A DNA stretch of 64,000 nucleotides from Streptoalloteichus tenebrarius. GTDB lineage: Bacteria > Actinomycetota > Actinomycetes > Mycobacteriales > Pseudonocardiaceae. The position numbers and the translations under genes were made by a program. The notes under the pieces were generated by a model. The model was not told the DNA's origin and made no database searches. It saw nothing but the letters and a program-made list of their open reading frames with translations. This document shows, in pieces, positions 31,040-39,580 of the stretch; within the stretch, counting starts at the first letter, position 1; each line of letters opens with the position of its first letter. Where the stretch lies: assembly GCF_024171885.1 (NCBI RefSeq), contig NZ_JAMTCP010000001.1:248001-312000 (forward strand), read 5' to 3'.

Positions 31040-33172
31040 ATGACCGAACCGTCCTCGTTGGTTCCCAGGGCCGATGTGCGTTTCCGGAGGTCAGGGGACG
31101 TCCTGTTCGTGTGCAGCAGCGACGGCCCCCCGCTGCGCCTGCGGTCACCCGTCCCGGGGAACGGGGACACGGGGTGGCGGGACCTGCCGGCCGACGCCGT
31201 GGCGAGCCTGGTCGCCAGGGGCCTGCTCGTGCCGGCCGACCAGCCGTTGCGGCGCCACCCCTCGTTCCACGCCGGCTCGGCCGGCCCCGTCCACGTGGCG
31301 GGGGAGGACGGCCTGTGCCGGGCGGTCATGTCGGCGTTGGAGCGCGCCGGTGTGCCCGTCGAGCCCGACACCCCGTTGCGGGCCGAGCTGGTCGCGCTTC
31401 CCCTGACCGCCGACGAGGAACGCCTCGTCGACGTGGCGCGCTGGGCGGCGCACGGAGGAAGACCCGTCATGGTCTTCGCGCACGCCGGCGCTCGTGTCTA
31501 CTTCGGACTGCTGCGCCCGCCGGCGACGGCCTGTCCACTGTGTCTGGAGCGCAGGATCAGGGCCACCCGCCCGGACCGGGCGTTGGCCCGGATGCCGATG
31601 GAGATGTTGCTGGGCGCGTGGTCCGAGGAGCACTGGCCGAGCGCCACGGCGGCCGCCGGCCTGGTCGCCCACCACGTCATCCGCGCCGCGAGCGCTCCGT
31701 CCCGTGGCGCTGCCGCGGCGGCGGGCGCCGACCTCGCCGACCTCATCGACATCAACCTCGACACGGGAGACCGCACCAGCCACCCGGTGCTCCACCTCCC
31801 GTACTGCGCGGTCTGCGCGAACCTGGTCCCCTCCGCGCGGTCGGTCGCCCACGACGCGACCACCGTCACGATCGCCGAGAGCTGGCACCGGATGAGCCGG
31901 GCCGTGGACCCGCTCACCGGCATCGTGTCCGGTGTCCGCGTGTACGAGCCGGGCGAGCCCGGCTCCACCGCCGACGCCACCGTCGCCTGGGGGCGCGGCG
32001 GAACCGACACCACGTGGTTCTCTCCCGTCCGCGCGTCCTGTGTGGGCGGATCGACCAAGCACGACCCGTTGGCGGCCAAAGTGAGCGCCGTCGGGGAGAT
32101 CCTGGAGCGCTACGCGGCGGGGATCTACTCGCCGGACCGGTTCCTGCGCGCCTCGCTGTCCGATCTCGGCCCGGAGGCCGTCGACCCCAGGGACCTCCCC
32201 CTCGGCTCGCCGACCGAGTACCGAACCACGAAGGAGAAGGTCTCGCCCTACGAGGACGATCTGGTGATCGACTGGGTCGAGGGCGCGGAACTCGACACCG
32301 GGCGGCGCCGCCACCTCCCCGCGATCGCCGTCCACATCCCGTACCGGCCGCCGCACGCGCGGGAGTGGCTGCTCAACCCCAACTCCACGGGACTGGCGGC
32401 GGGGAGCACGTGGGCGCAGGCCGTGCGCGGCGGCCTCCAGGAGGTCGTCGAGCGGGACGCGGCCGCGATCTTCTGGTACAACCAGCTCGTTCTGCCCACA
32501 GTGGACTGGTCAGGGCTTCCTCCCTGCCCGACGCGCGCCATCCTGGACCGGATGCGGCAGGACGGGATCGAGCTGTTCGTCAAGGACGTCACCACGGACG
32601 TCGGCGTCCCCGCCATGGCGGTGCTCGGCCGTCTCGACACGCCGGAACGGCCCGTGTCGCTGTTCGGCTACCGCGCCGACGTCGACCCGCACCGGTGCCT
32701 GTTGGGCGCGGCCGAGGAACTGGAGCACGTCTTCCGCATGTACTGGCGTTCGGTCGAACTCGGCGGTGCGCCGTCGCTGGACGAGCCACGGGACATCTGG
32801 GACTTCACCACGTACTACTGCCACGAGAGCCGGGTCTCGCTCCTCGACTTCGTGCGGGACGGGCCGGTGCGCCCGCTCCCTCCACCGCCTCCGGCCCCGG
32901 TGTCGGACGCCGAGGCGGTGGACCTCCTGGTCGGGCGTCTCTCCGCCGCCGGCCACCACCCGGTCGTCGTGGACCTCACCCCGGTCGACGTCGCCGAGTG
33001 CGGCGTCGTGGTCGTGCGCTGCGTCGTGCCCGGCCTCCAACCTGTCGGGTTCTCCACGACGTTCCGGCGCCTCGGCGGTCGCAGGCTGTTCGAGGCTCCC
33101 GTCCGGATGGGGCTGCGGGACAGGGCGCTCCGTGAGGACGAGCTGACACCCCACCCGATCCCGATGGGATAG
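31040..33172 (+). CDS. Fused leader-binding (E1-like/C) and YcaO (D) cyclodehydratase
   Basis: A 710-residue TOMM cyclodehydratase. The N-terminal 280 residues are an E1-like/ocin-ThiF partner with the zinc tetrad CPLC (Cys165, Cys168) and CAVC (Cys256, Cys259), which recognises the leader peptide. The YcaO domain follows: CVGGSTKHDPLAAKVSAVGE, then ILERYAAGIY, and the metal/ATP-binding GGLQEVVERDAAAIFWYN and LLGAAEELEHVFRMYWRS. The C-terminus PHPIPMG is the proline-rich end that YcaO cyclodehydratases use for catalysis. The enzyme uses ATP to turn Ser, Thr or Cys of the precursor into azolines. GGAGG precedes the ATG. It is the first gene of a three-gene operon with the amidohydrolase-SagB and decarboxylase genes. 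Confidence 0.92.
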   Translation: MTEPSSLVPRADVRFRRSGDVLFVCSSDGPPLRLRSPVPGNGDTGWRDLPADAVASLVARGLLVPADQPLRRHPSFHAGSAGPVHVAGEDGLCRAVMSALERAGVPVEPDTPLRAELVALPLTADEERLVDVARWAAHGGRPVMVFAHAGARVYFGLLRPPATACPLCLERRIRATRPDRALARMPMEMLLGAWSEEHWPSATAAAGLVAHHVIRAASAPSRGAAAAAGADLADLIDINLDTGDRTSHPVLHLPYCAVCANLVPSARSVAHDATTVTIAESWHRMSRAVDPLTGIVSGVRVYEPGEPGSTADATVAWGRGGTDTTWFSPVRASCVGGSTKHDPLAAKVSAVGEILERYAAGIYSPDRFLRASLSDLGPEAVDPRDLPLGSPTEYRTTKEKVSPYEDDLVIDWVEGAELDTGRRRHLPAIAVHIPYRPPHAREWLLNPNSTGLAAGSTWAQAVRGGLQEVVERDAAAIFWYNQLVLPTVDWSGLPPCPTRAILDRMRQDGIELFVKDVTTDVGVPAMAVLGRLDTPERPVSLFGYRADVDPHRCLLGAAEELEHVFRMYWRSVELGGAPSLDEPRDIWDFTTYYCHESRVSLLDFVRDGPVRPLPPPPPAPVSDAEAVDLLVGRLSAAGHHPVVVDLTPVDVAECGVVVVRCVVPGLQPVGFSTTFRRLGGRRLFEAPVRMGLRDRALREDELTPHPIPMG

Positions 33173-33177
33173 CGACG

Positions 33178-35496
33178 ATGGAGCCGCCGCGCGCCGCGCA
33201 CCGGCTGTGCCGGAGGAACGCGCCGTACCGGATCGAGGTCGGCGGAGTCCTGACACCGACCGAACTCCGGCGCGCGCCGCACACCCTCACCGTGCTCCCC
33301 GACGCCTCGTGGACGCTCGCCCCGTCGACCGGGGAGCCGCCGTCCGCGCGCTTCCCGGACGCGTTCGTCGCTCCGGCGCTCCGCGACGCCCACGTGCACC
33401 TCCACCCCTTCGTCGACGTCGCCGACTACGTCGCGTACGGCGTCGTCGAGGTCCGCGACCTCGGGTCCCAGGTCGGGGCCGGGCAACCGCTCCCGACCCC
33501 ACGGGACTGCGCCGACCCCGTCCCCGAGATCGTCCTGGGCGGTCCGCTGCTGGACCAGCCGGGACGGCCCCGGCTGCCGATCGCGTCGGAGTGGAACGAC
33601 CCGGACGACGTTCCCGCGCTGCTCGACGCCGCCGTCGCCAGGGGAGCGCGGTGGGTCAAGCTGTACACCCGGTTTCCCCCCGCGCTGTTCCGGACGACGG
33701 TCGAGCAGGCCCACGCTCGTGGCCTGCGCGTCGCCATCCACCCACGACTGGGGGAGTGGGCCGAGGCCGTGCGCGCGGGCGTGGACGAACTCGAACACCT
33801 CGCCTGCCTCGTCCCTCCCGGTGAGGGAGCCGACGGCACGCACGCCGCGCACCGGCGGTGGTCCGAGCGCGAGCCCGGCGAGACGTGGCCGCTGCCTCCA
33901 CCCGGCACGGCGCTGTGCCCCACCCTGGTAGTCCACCACCGGCTCGTCGAGGAGGCGGAACGCGGCTGGGCCTTCCCCGGGCACGACCCCGCGATGGTCC
34001 GGTACTGGCGCGAGGTCCCCGTCGTGGCCACGCCGTGGACCGAGGAGGAGATCGCGCGGTGCCACCGGGCCGTCGCCGCGATGACGGCGGCGGTGGGGGA
34101 GCTGGACCGCGCGGGCGTGCGGTGGGTGATCGGCAGCGACACGCCCAATCCCGGCCTGCGCGCGGGGCTGAGCATGTGGGAGGAGATGAACCTGCTCGTC
34201 GCGGCGGGACTGGACCGGATGGAGGTCTACCGGACCGCCGCGGTGGCCAGGGGGCTGGGCGAGGCCGGCTCCGAGCCGCTCGCCGTCCTTCCTCTGTCCA
34301 CAGTGGATGGACCCTCGTTCCCGGTCCGGCCGCCCGAGGCCGTGCTGCTGCGGGGGTGCCTGTTCGTCGCGAACCACGAGTCGGAGGTCGCCATGTCCAC
34401 CACCCGGTACCGACGGAACCCCTGGCTGCTCGTGGAGTGGGACGAGGGGGAGCGGGTCGTTGTCGTGGACTCCCGGTCCCAGCGCAGGTTCCGCATCGAC
34501 CCCGCCCTGCTGGCCATGCTCAACCAGATCTCCCGGCCCGCGTCGCTCGGCGACCTCGACGTCCCCGGCTACACGCGGGACCAGCTCGCCGACCTGCTGC
34601 GCAAGATGGCCGACGCCGGCGTCGTGCGACCCGTCACCACCGGGAACGGCGACGGGGACGGGGACGGCGACGACCCGGCGCGGCGGAACGAGTGGACGCC
34701 CAGCGAACTCGCCGTGCACGCGCAGGCGTCCCGGGGCGGCAAGCCGAAGATGCGGGCGCGGGACATCCCGCCCGCCCGCCTGAACCACCCCGAGGCGATC
34801 CGCACGGTCCGGTTGCCCGTGCCCGCGCTGCCGAGCCGGCCGTTGGCCGAGGTGCTGCGCGCCCGGCGCAGCATCCGGGACTTCGACACCGCCCCGCTGA
34901 CCTTCGACCAGCTCGCGTCCTTCCTGCACCGCGCGGCCAGGGTCAGGGGCTGGCTCGGCCCTGACCTGTGGCAGACCACCCGACGCCCCAGCGCCTCCGG
35001 TGGCGGCCGGCACAGCCTGGAGCTGTACCTGGTGGTGCGGAACGTGGACGGACTCGAACCGGGCGCGTACCACTACGACCCGTTCGACCACGCGCTGGAA
35101 CAGCTCCAGCCGTGGACGTCGGAGCTGGACGGGCTCCAGCGCCGGCTCCTGTGCGAGGCGATGCTCGTGGAGACCCCGCCGGCGGTCAGCTTCTACCTCG
35201 CCTCCTACTTCCGGCGGGTGCAGTGCAAGTACGGGGCGATGACCCTCAGCATCATCTACCGGGACACGGGGTGCCTCCTCCAGACCCTCTACCTGGTGGC
35301 CACCGACCTGGGCCTGGCTCCCTGCGCGACCGCCGCGATCGAGACCGACCCGAGCCCGAGCTTCCTCGGGGAGCACCGCGAGGACTTCCTGCACACGGCC
35401 AACTTCGCGCTCGGCGTGCCCGCCGCCGTCGACACCTCCACCCCCGAGTTCCGGCCCCTGGCCGACCGAGGGACGGAGGGAGAGGCGAGCGGGTGA
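33178..35496 (+). CDS. Amidohydrolase fused to SagB-type azoline dehydrogenase
   Basis: A 772-residue two-enzyme protein. Residues 1 to about 400 are a metal-dependent amidohydrolase: His72 and His74 in RDAHVHLHPF, Lys161 in WVKLYTRFPP, His188 in RVAIHPRLGEW, His207 in DELEHLACL and Asp321 in VIGSDTPNPG. A winged-helix-like linker (FRIDPALLAMLNQISRPASL) follows. The C-terminal SagB domain is an FMN-dependent nitroreductase fold: VLRARRSIRDFDTAPLTFDQ, then GGRHSLELYLVVRNVDGLEP, which oxidises azolines to azoles. Met406 is preceded by GGAGG, so the SagB half could also be made alone. By analogy with the bottromycin amidohydrolase, the N-terminal half may cut the peptide next to an azoline. It is coupled to the decarboxylase gene by a GTGA overlap. 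Confidence 0.85.
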   Translation: MEPPRAAHRLCRRNAPYRIEVGGVLTPTELRRAPHTLTVLPDASWTLAPSTGEPPSARFPDAFVAPALRDAHVHLHPFVDVADYVAYGVVEVRDLGSQVGAGQPLPTPRDCADPVPEIVLGGPLLDQPGRPRLPIASEWNDPDDVPALLDAAVARGARWVKLYTRFPPALFRTTVEQAHARGLRVAIHPRLGEWAEAVRAGVDELEHLACLVPPGEGADGTHAAHRRWSEREPGETWPLPPPGTALCPTLVVHHRLVEEAERGWAFPGHDPAMVRYWREVPVVATPWTEEEIARCHRAVAAMTAAVGELDRAGVRWVIGSDTPNPGLRAGLSMWEEMNLLVAAGLDRMEVYRTAAVARGLGEAGSEPLAVLPLSTVDGPSFPVRPPEAVLLRGCLFVANHESEVAMSTTRYRRNPWLLVEWDEGERVVVVDSRSQRRFRIDPALLAMLNQISRPASLGDLDVPGYTRDQLADLLRKMADAGVVRPVTTGNGDGDGDGDDPARRNEWTPSELAVHAQASRGGKPKMRARDIPPARLNHPEAIRTVRLPVPALPSRPLAEVLRARRSIRDFDTAPLTFDQLASFLHRAARVRGWLGPDLWQTTRRPSASGGGRHSLELYLVVRNVDGLEPGAYHYDPFDHALEQLQPWTSELDGLQRRLLCEAMLVETPPAVSFYLASYFRRVQCKYGAMTLSIIYRDTGCLLQTLYLVATDLGLAPCATAAIETDPSPSFLGEHREDFLHTANFALGVPAAVDTSTPEFRPLADRGTEGEASG

Positions 35497-37181
35497 GCGC
35501 CGGAGAGGACGGGCCGTCGGCCGTACCCGACGACGCGCCGGGTGAGTCGATGGAGGACCTCTTCGCTCTCCCGCTCTCCGGCCTGCCCAAGGGCAGGGGA
35601 CAGGAGATCCTGGGGACGCTGATGGCCTGCTTCTCGGCCAAGTGGCGGGCGCTCCTCGCCGGAGCCGAGGCCCCTCGGGTCGACTACCAGGCGGACCTCT
35701 CGCCCATGCTCGGCTTCCCGGTCGCCTACGTCGGCGACCCCTTCGAGGACGTCCGGCACGCCCCGCACCTCCGGGCCGTCGAGCGGGCCGTGGTGGGCTA
35801 CTACGCCCGCCTGTGGCACGCCCGTCCCCGGTCATCCCGGCCGATGCCCGAGGACGCCTACTGGGGCTACGTCCTGTCGTTGGGCGCCAGCGAGGGGCTC
35901 CTCTACGCCTTGTGGGTCGCGAGGGACTACCTGTCCGGCAGGTCTCTTGTGTCCGAAGTGGACGGAGGTGTCCCGCGTCAGGTGTGGGTCCAGGACGAGC
36001 CGCCCGCCGGGAACCCGAACGCTTACACGCCGGTCGTCCTCTACTCCTCGGAGACCCACTACTCCGTCGCCAAGGCCGCGCGCATGCTGGCGATCCCCAC
36101 GTTCTACGAGATCGGGTCCCAGCGCTACCCCCGGGACAACCCGCTCCGGCCGGGACGGCCGTGGCCGGAGGAGGCGCCCTGCCGGGGCGGCGACCTCGGC
36201 CCCGGAGCCGTCGACGTCGACGCGCTGCTCACCCTCGTGGAGTTCTTCGCCAGCAGGGGACACCCGATCCTGCTCAACCTCAACTACTGCACCGCCTTCA
36301 AGGGCGCCTACGACGACGTCGAGGGGATCTGCGCGCGGCTGCGGCCGGTCCTCGCCCGCCACGGCCTCGACCGGCGGCCGGTCCGGTACGGGCGGGACGC
36401 GCGCGGGAGGCCGCTGACCGCGCAGCGACGGGGGTGCTGGGTCAACGTCGACGGCGCGCTCGGCGCGACCTACGCCCCGTTCCTCCACACGGCGATCAGC
36501 CAGGGCCGCGTCCTGGAGCGGGACGACGCGGGAACACCCGTCCCGCTCCCGAGGTTCGACTTCGCGGTGCCCGAGGTCTGTTCGATCGTCACCAGTGTGC
36601 ACAAGCGCATCGGTTCGCCGTGCCCGTGCGGGGTCCTGGTGACCCGACGCGACCTGCACATGACTCCGCCCGGCCACCCCGACGCCACCAGCGTCGGCGA
36701 CACGACGTTCGGCGGCTCCCGCAGCGCCCTGGCGCCCCTGGTCCTGTGGGACTTCCTGGCGGGGCGGTCCGAGCGGGAACAGATCGACGAGGTCCTCGTG
36801 GCGCGGGAGCTGGCCGTGGAGGCCGAGCGCCGCCTCGGGGCGCTCGGGGCGGGCTGGGAGGTCCACCGCGCCCCGTGGTCCCTGGCCGTCTGGTTCAGGA
36901 AACCGCCGCAGGACGTCATGGACGAGTGCCTCCTGCTCTCCACCAGGCTGAACAGGGGCGGTGTCGCCGAGGAGTACGCCTGCCTCAACCTCGCCGGGCA
37001 CGCGACCCGCGCTCGGGTCGACCGGCTCGTGGAGCGGATGGCGCGCCTGACTCCGCCGGCACCATCACCGTCACCACCGCCGGCACCATCCACGCCCTCC
37101 GCCCCCGGGTCGGACGGTGAGGTCCCTGGAGGCCCTGTCCGACGCCTCGCTCTGGTTCCCACGGATCGTCGCTGCCTCTGA
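35493..37181 (+). CDS. Group II PLP-dependent amino-acid decarboxylase homologue
   Basis: A 562-residue pyridoxal-phosphate enzyme of the group II decarboxylase fold (DOPA/histidine/glutamate decarboxylase type). Visible elements are VLSLGASEGLLYALWVARDY, the cofactor-stacking His in VLYSSETHYSVAKAARMLAI, LLNLNYCTAFKGAYDDVEGI, the cofactor Asp in WVNVDGALGATYAPFLHTAI and the Schiff-base Lys371 in SIVTSVHKRIGSPCPCGVLV. The GTG start overlaps the previous stop, so it belongs to the cyclodehydratase operon. It should decarboxylate an amino acid to an amine, or act on a peptide residue. Supplying an amine for the ATP-grasp ligase is a reasonable hypothesis. The Pro/Ser-rich C-terminal tail of about 50 residues is unusual. 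Confidence 0.82.
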   Translation: MSAGEDGPSAVPDDAPGESMEDLFALPLSGLPKGRGQEILGTLMACFSAKWRALLAGAEAPRVDYQADLSPMLGFPVAYVGDPFEDVRHAPHLRAVERAVVGYYARLWHARPRSSRPMPEDAYWGYVLSLGASEGLLYALWVARDYLSGRSLVSEVDGGVPRQVWVQDEPPAGNPNAYTPVVLYSSETHYSVAKAARMLAIPTFYEIGSQRYPRDNPLRPGRPWPEEAPCRGGDLGPGAVDVDALLTLVEFFASRGHPILLNLNYCTAFKGAYDDVEGICARLRPVLARHGLDRRPVRYGRDARGRPLTAQRRGCWVNVDGALGATYAPFLHTAISQGRVLERDDAGTPVPLPRFDFAVPEVCSIVTSVHKRIGSPCPCGVLVTRRDLHMTPPGHPDATSVGDTTFGGSRSALAPLVLWDFLAGRSEREQIDEVLVARELAVEAERRLGALGAGWEVHRAPWSLAVWFRKPPQDVMDECLLLSTRLNRGGVAEEYACLNLAGHATRARVDRLVERMARLTPPAPSPSPPPAPSTPSAPGSDGEVPGGPVRRLALVPTDRRCL

Positions 37182-37303
37182 CCAGCGCGAACGCGGTGAG
37201 TCGCCCGCCGCCGACGGCATGTCGCGCGCGCCGAACGGCCCTGAACGTCCTGTGATCCGCCTTACGCGATCTTGCATGCGGGGAGGCTTCGCCCTAGAAA
37301 CTC

Positions 37304-37335
37304 TAACGAGTGTTCAATTTGTTACGAGTGTTCAA
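37304..37335. promoter_or_regulatory. Direct repeat ACGAGTGTTCAA, two copies 18 bp apart
   Basis: ACGAGTGTTCAA occurs at 37306-37317 and 37324-37335 in an AT-rich stretch about 70 bp before the MFS start. A period of 18 bp suits a regulator binding in tandem or a promoter overlapping its operator. The TetR gene downstream of the transporter is the likely user. Confidence 0.55.
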
Positions 37336-37406
37336 GAAGTTGTCGCCCCACCGGAGGCTTCTCGTGTTCCACGTTCCCCTGGTCGAGGCGGGCGGGGGCG
37401 CCCGCC

Positions 37407-38636
37407 ATGGCTAACCCGTACCGCGAGCTGTTCTCCGCCCCGGGATCGCTCGCCTTCACGCTCACCGGCTTCGTCGCCCGGTTACCGGCTGCCATGGCCG
37501 GCATCGGGCTCATCACGATGGTGTCCCAGTCGCACGGCTCCTACGGTCTGGCCGGCGCGGTCTCGGCCACGTTCACGGTGTCCACGGCCCTGCTCGGCCC
37601 GCAGGTCTCCCGGCTGGTCGATCGGGTCGGCCAGCGGCGGGTGATCCTGCCGACCGCCCTGGTCAGCGCGGCGGCCCTGGTGGCGCTCCTGCTCTGCGTC
37701 CGCGCTGACGCTCCACTGTGGACTTTGTTCGTGCTCGCGGCCGTCGCGGGGTGCCTGCCCAACATGTCCGCCATGGTCCGCGCCCGCTGGACCGAGATCT
37801 ACCGCGAGTCGCCGCGCCTGCACACGGCGTACTCCTTCGAGTCTGTCGTGGACGAACTCACGTTCGTCATCGGCCCCGCCCTCGCCGTCTCACTGTCCAC
37901 CATGGCCTTCCCCGAGGCGGGGCCGATGGTGGCGGCGGCGCTGCTCGCCGTCGGCGTCGTGCTGTTCTCGTTCCAGCGGAGCACCGAGCCCGAGGTCCGC
38001 GACCACCGGGAGAGCCGCGACGGGGCGACGATGCGGGTCGGCGCGCTCGTGCTGCTCGTGTCGACCCTCCTCGCCGGCGGGGTCATCGTGGGCACGGTGG
38101 ACGTGGTCAGCGTCGCCTTCGCCGACCACCTCGGCAACACCGCCTCGGCCGGCGTGGTCGTGTCCGTCTACGCGGTCGGCTCGGCGCTGTCCGGGCTGGT
38201 CGTCGGCGCGCTCCGGATCAGCGTGCCGCTGCCCCGGCTGCTCGTCCTGTTCGTCGCGGGAACCGCCGTGACCACGCTCCCGCTCCTGCTCGTGACCGGC
38301 GTCGTCGGCCTGTCGGCCACCGTGTTCCTCGCCGGGGTCTTCTTCGCCCCCACCATGATCACCATCATGGGGCTGGTCGAACGGATCGTCCCCGCCGCGC
38401 GGCTCACCGAGGGCATGACCTGGGTCATCACCGGGCTGAGCGCGGGCGTCGCGCTGGGCGCGGCGGTCTCCGGCCGGGCCGTGGACGCGTTCGGCCCGCG
38501 CGGCGGGTTCGTCGTGGCCGTGGCCGCCGGCGCGCTCGCCCTGGCCCTCGCCCTGGTCGGCCAGGGGGTGTTGGCCAGGTCGATGCGGGGCGCCGAGGCC
38601 AGCCGGCAGGAGGTGGCCGTCGCGGACCGGGGATGA
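37407..38636 (+). CDS. MFS exporter downstream of the RiPP operon
   Basis: A 409-residue major facilitator with about twelve hydrophobic segments. The first reads LAFTLTGFVARLPAAMAGIG, the loop after helix 2 reads SRLVDRVGQRRVILP, and the helix 4-5 region reads ARWTEIYRESPRLHTAYSFE followed by SVVDELTFVIGPAL, typical of actinobacterial DHA1-like exporters related to YbjJ/Bcr types. The ATG at 37407 is weakly supplied with a ribosome site. It follows the decarboxylase by about 225 bp with its own promoter region, and precedes a TetR gene in the same direction. It may export the modified peptide, but many such pairs are unrelated to their neighbours. Confidence 0.82.
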   Translation: MANPYRELFSAPGSLAFTLTGFVARLPAAMAGIGLITMVSQSHGSYGLAGAVSATFTVSTALLGPQVSRLVDRVGQRRVILPTALVSAAALVALLLCVRADAPLWTLFVLAAVAGCLPNMSAMVRARWTEIYRESPRLHTAYSFESVVDELTFVIGPALAVSLSTMAFPEAGPMVAAALLAVGVVLFSFQRSTEPEVRDHRESRDGATMRVGALVLLVSTLLAGGVIVGTVDVVSVAFADHLGNTASAGVVVSVYAVGSALSGLVVGALRISVPLPRLLVLFVAGTAVTTLPLLLVTGVVGLSATVFLAGVFFAPTMITIMGLVERIVPAARLTEGMTWVITGLSAGVALGAAVSGRAVDAFGPRGGFVVAVAAGALALALALVGQGVLARSMRGAEASRQEVAVADRG

Positions 38637-38777
38637 GCGGTCCTCGCACGCCGACGCGGTCCCGGTGGTCGCGCCCCTCCTCGTGGCAACGGGCGGGGCG
38701 CGACCACCGGGTACCGTCTTCCGGTGCCCGGAACCGGATGCGGGACAGCGGGCGGAACGTTCTGGGGCACGACGGAA

Positions 38778-38813
38778 GAACACGGAAAACACGAAGAACA
38801 CGGAGAACACAGA
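38778..38813. repeat. Four 9-bp tandem repeats (GAACACGGA type) before tetR
   Basis: Units GAACACGGA, AAACACGAA, GAACACGGA and GAACACAGA lie head to tail, ending ten bases before the TetR start codon. They could be half-sites for the regulator itself or a slippage tract in the 5' leader that alters translation. Confidence 0.65.
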
Positions 38814-38823
38814 CGGGAGACCC

Positions 38824-39405
38824 ATGGCCCACGACGTGACGACGGACGGTCGTCGACTGAAGGGGGAGCGCCGGCGACAGGAACTCATCGACGCCACGGT
38901 CCGCGTCGTCGCCCGCCAGGGCGTCTCCGGCGTGAGCCACCGCACCGTCGCCCGCGAGGCCGGCCTGCCCGCCACCGCCGCCGCCTACTACTTCCAGGGC
39001 ATCGACGACCTCCTCACCGCGGCCCTCAGCACCTGCATGGACGAGGACGCCGACCGGCTGCGCGTCATCGCGGCCAACGCGGACGGCACCGAGGCCGGCC
39101 TGCGCGCCCTGGCCGAGCTGATGGGCGAGATCGTCACCCCGCACCCGAGCCGACTCCTCGCCGAGTACGAGCTGTACCTGCTCGCCGCCCGCTCCCCGGC
39201 GTTGCGCGAGCCCACCCGGCGCTGGCGGGACGCGCTGGCCGCGTTCGCGCGGTGCTACGTCGACGACCCCGTGCGGGTCCAGGTCTTCGTGGGCGCCTTC
39301 GACGGCCTGCTGCTCCAGGCGCTGCTGACCGACGAGCCACCCACGGTCGACGAGTTCGAGGCGATGCTGCGGGACCTGCTCGCCCCGAACGCCGACACGC
39401 GCTGA
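38824..39405 (+). CDS. TetR-family regulator
   Basis: A 193-residue repressor. The N-terminal helix-turn-helix reads LIDATVRVVARQGVSGVSHR, then TVAREAGLPATAAAYYFQGI, with the typical YYxF element. The C-terminal ligand domain is helical (LLAEYELYLLAARSPALREP, VQVFVGAFDGLLLQALLTDE) and resembles regulators of MFS drug exporters. The ATG at 38824 lies ten bases beyond a 9-bp tandem repeat. It is downstream of the MFS exporter in the same direction and probably controls it through the ACGAGTGTTCAA repeats at 37306-37335. The ligand is unknown. Confidence 0.88.
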   Translation: MAHDVTTDGRRLKGERRRQELIDATVRVVARQGVSGVSHRTVAREAGLPATAAAYYFQGIDDLLTAALSTCMDEDADRLRVIAANADGTEAGLRALAELMGEIVTPHPSRLLAEYELYLLAARSPALREPTRRWRDALAAFARCYVDDPVRVQVFVGAFDGLLLQALLTDEPPTVDEFEAMLRDLLAPNADTR

Positions 39406-39450
39406 CGTCGACTCCCCGAAGCGGACCGCCCGGAAGGCCCTGCCCTCACG

Positions 39451-39520
39451 CGACTGTCCTCAACCGACTGTCCTCAACCGACTGTCCTGAAGGGACTGCT
39501 CTGAAGGGTATGACCTGAAG
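39451..39520. repeat. Five 14-bp tandem repeats between convergent genes
   Basis: Two identical units CGACTGTCCTCAAC are followed by CGACTGTCCTGAAG, GGACTGCTCTGAAG and GGTATGACCTGAAG, with a sixth partial unit. The array lies in the gap between the convergent TetR and SDR genes. It has a graded divergence from one end to the other, as in arrays growing at one side. Confidence 0.75.
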
Positions 39521-39580
39521 GGACTGTCTGATGTCGATGATCCCGCCGCCGTGAGCCCTCGCGGCGCGACCCGGGGTTCC

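Noticed and set aside
39451-39520. CRISPR array
   Set aside because: The units are contiguous 14-mers without spacers, and no cas genes are present.
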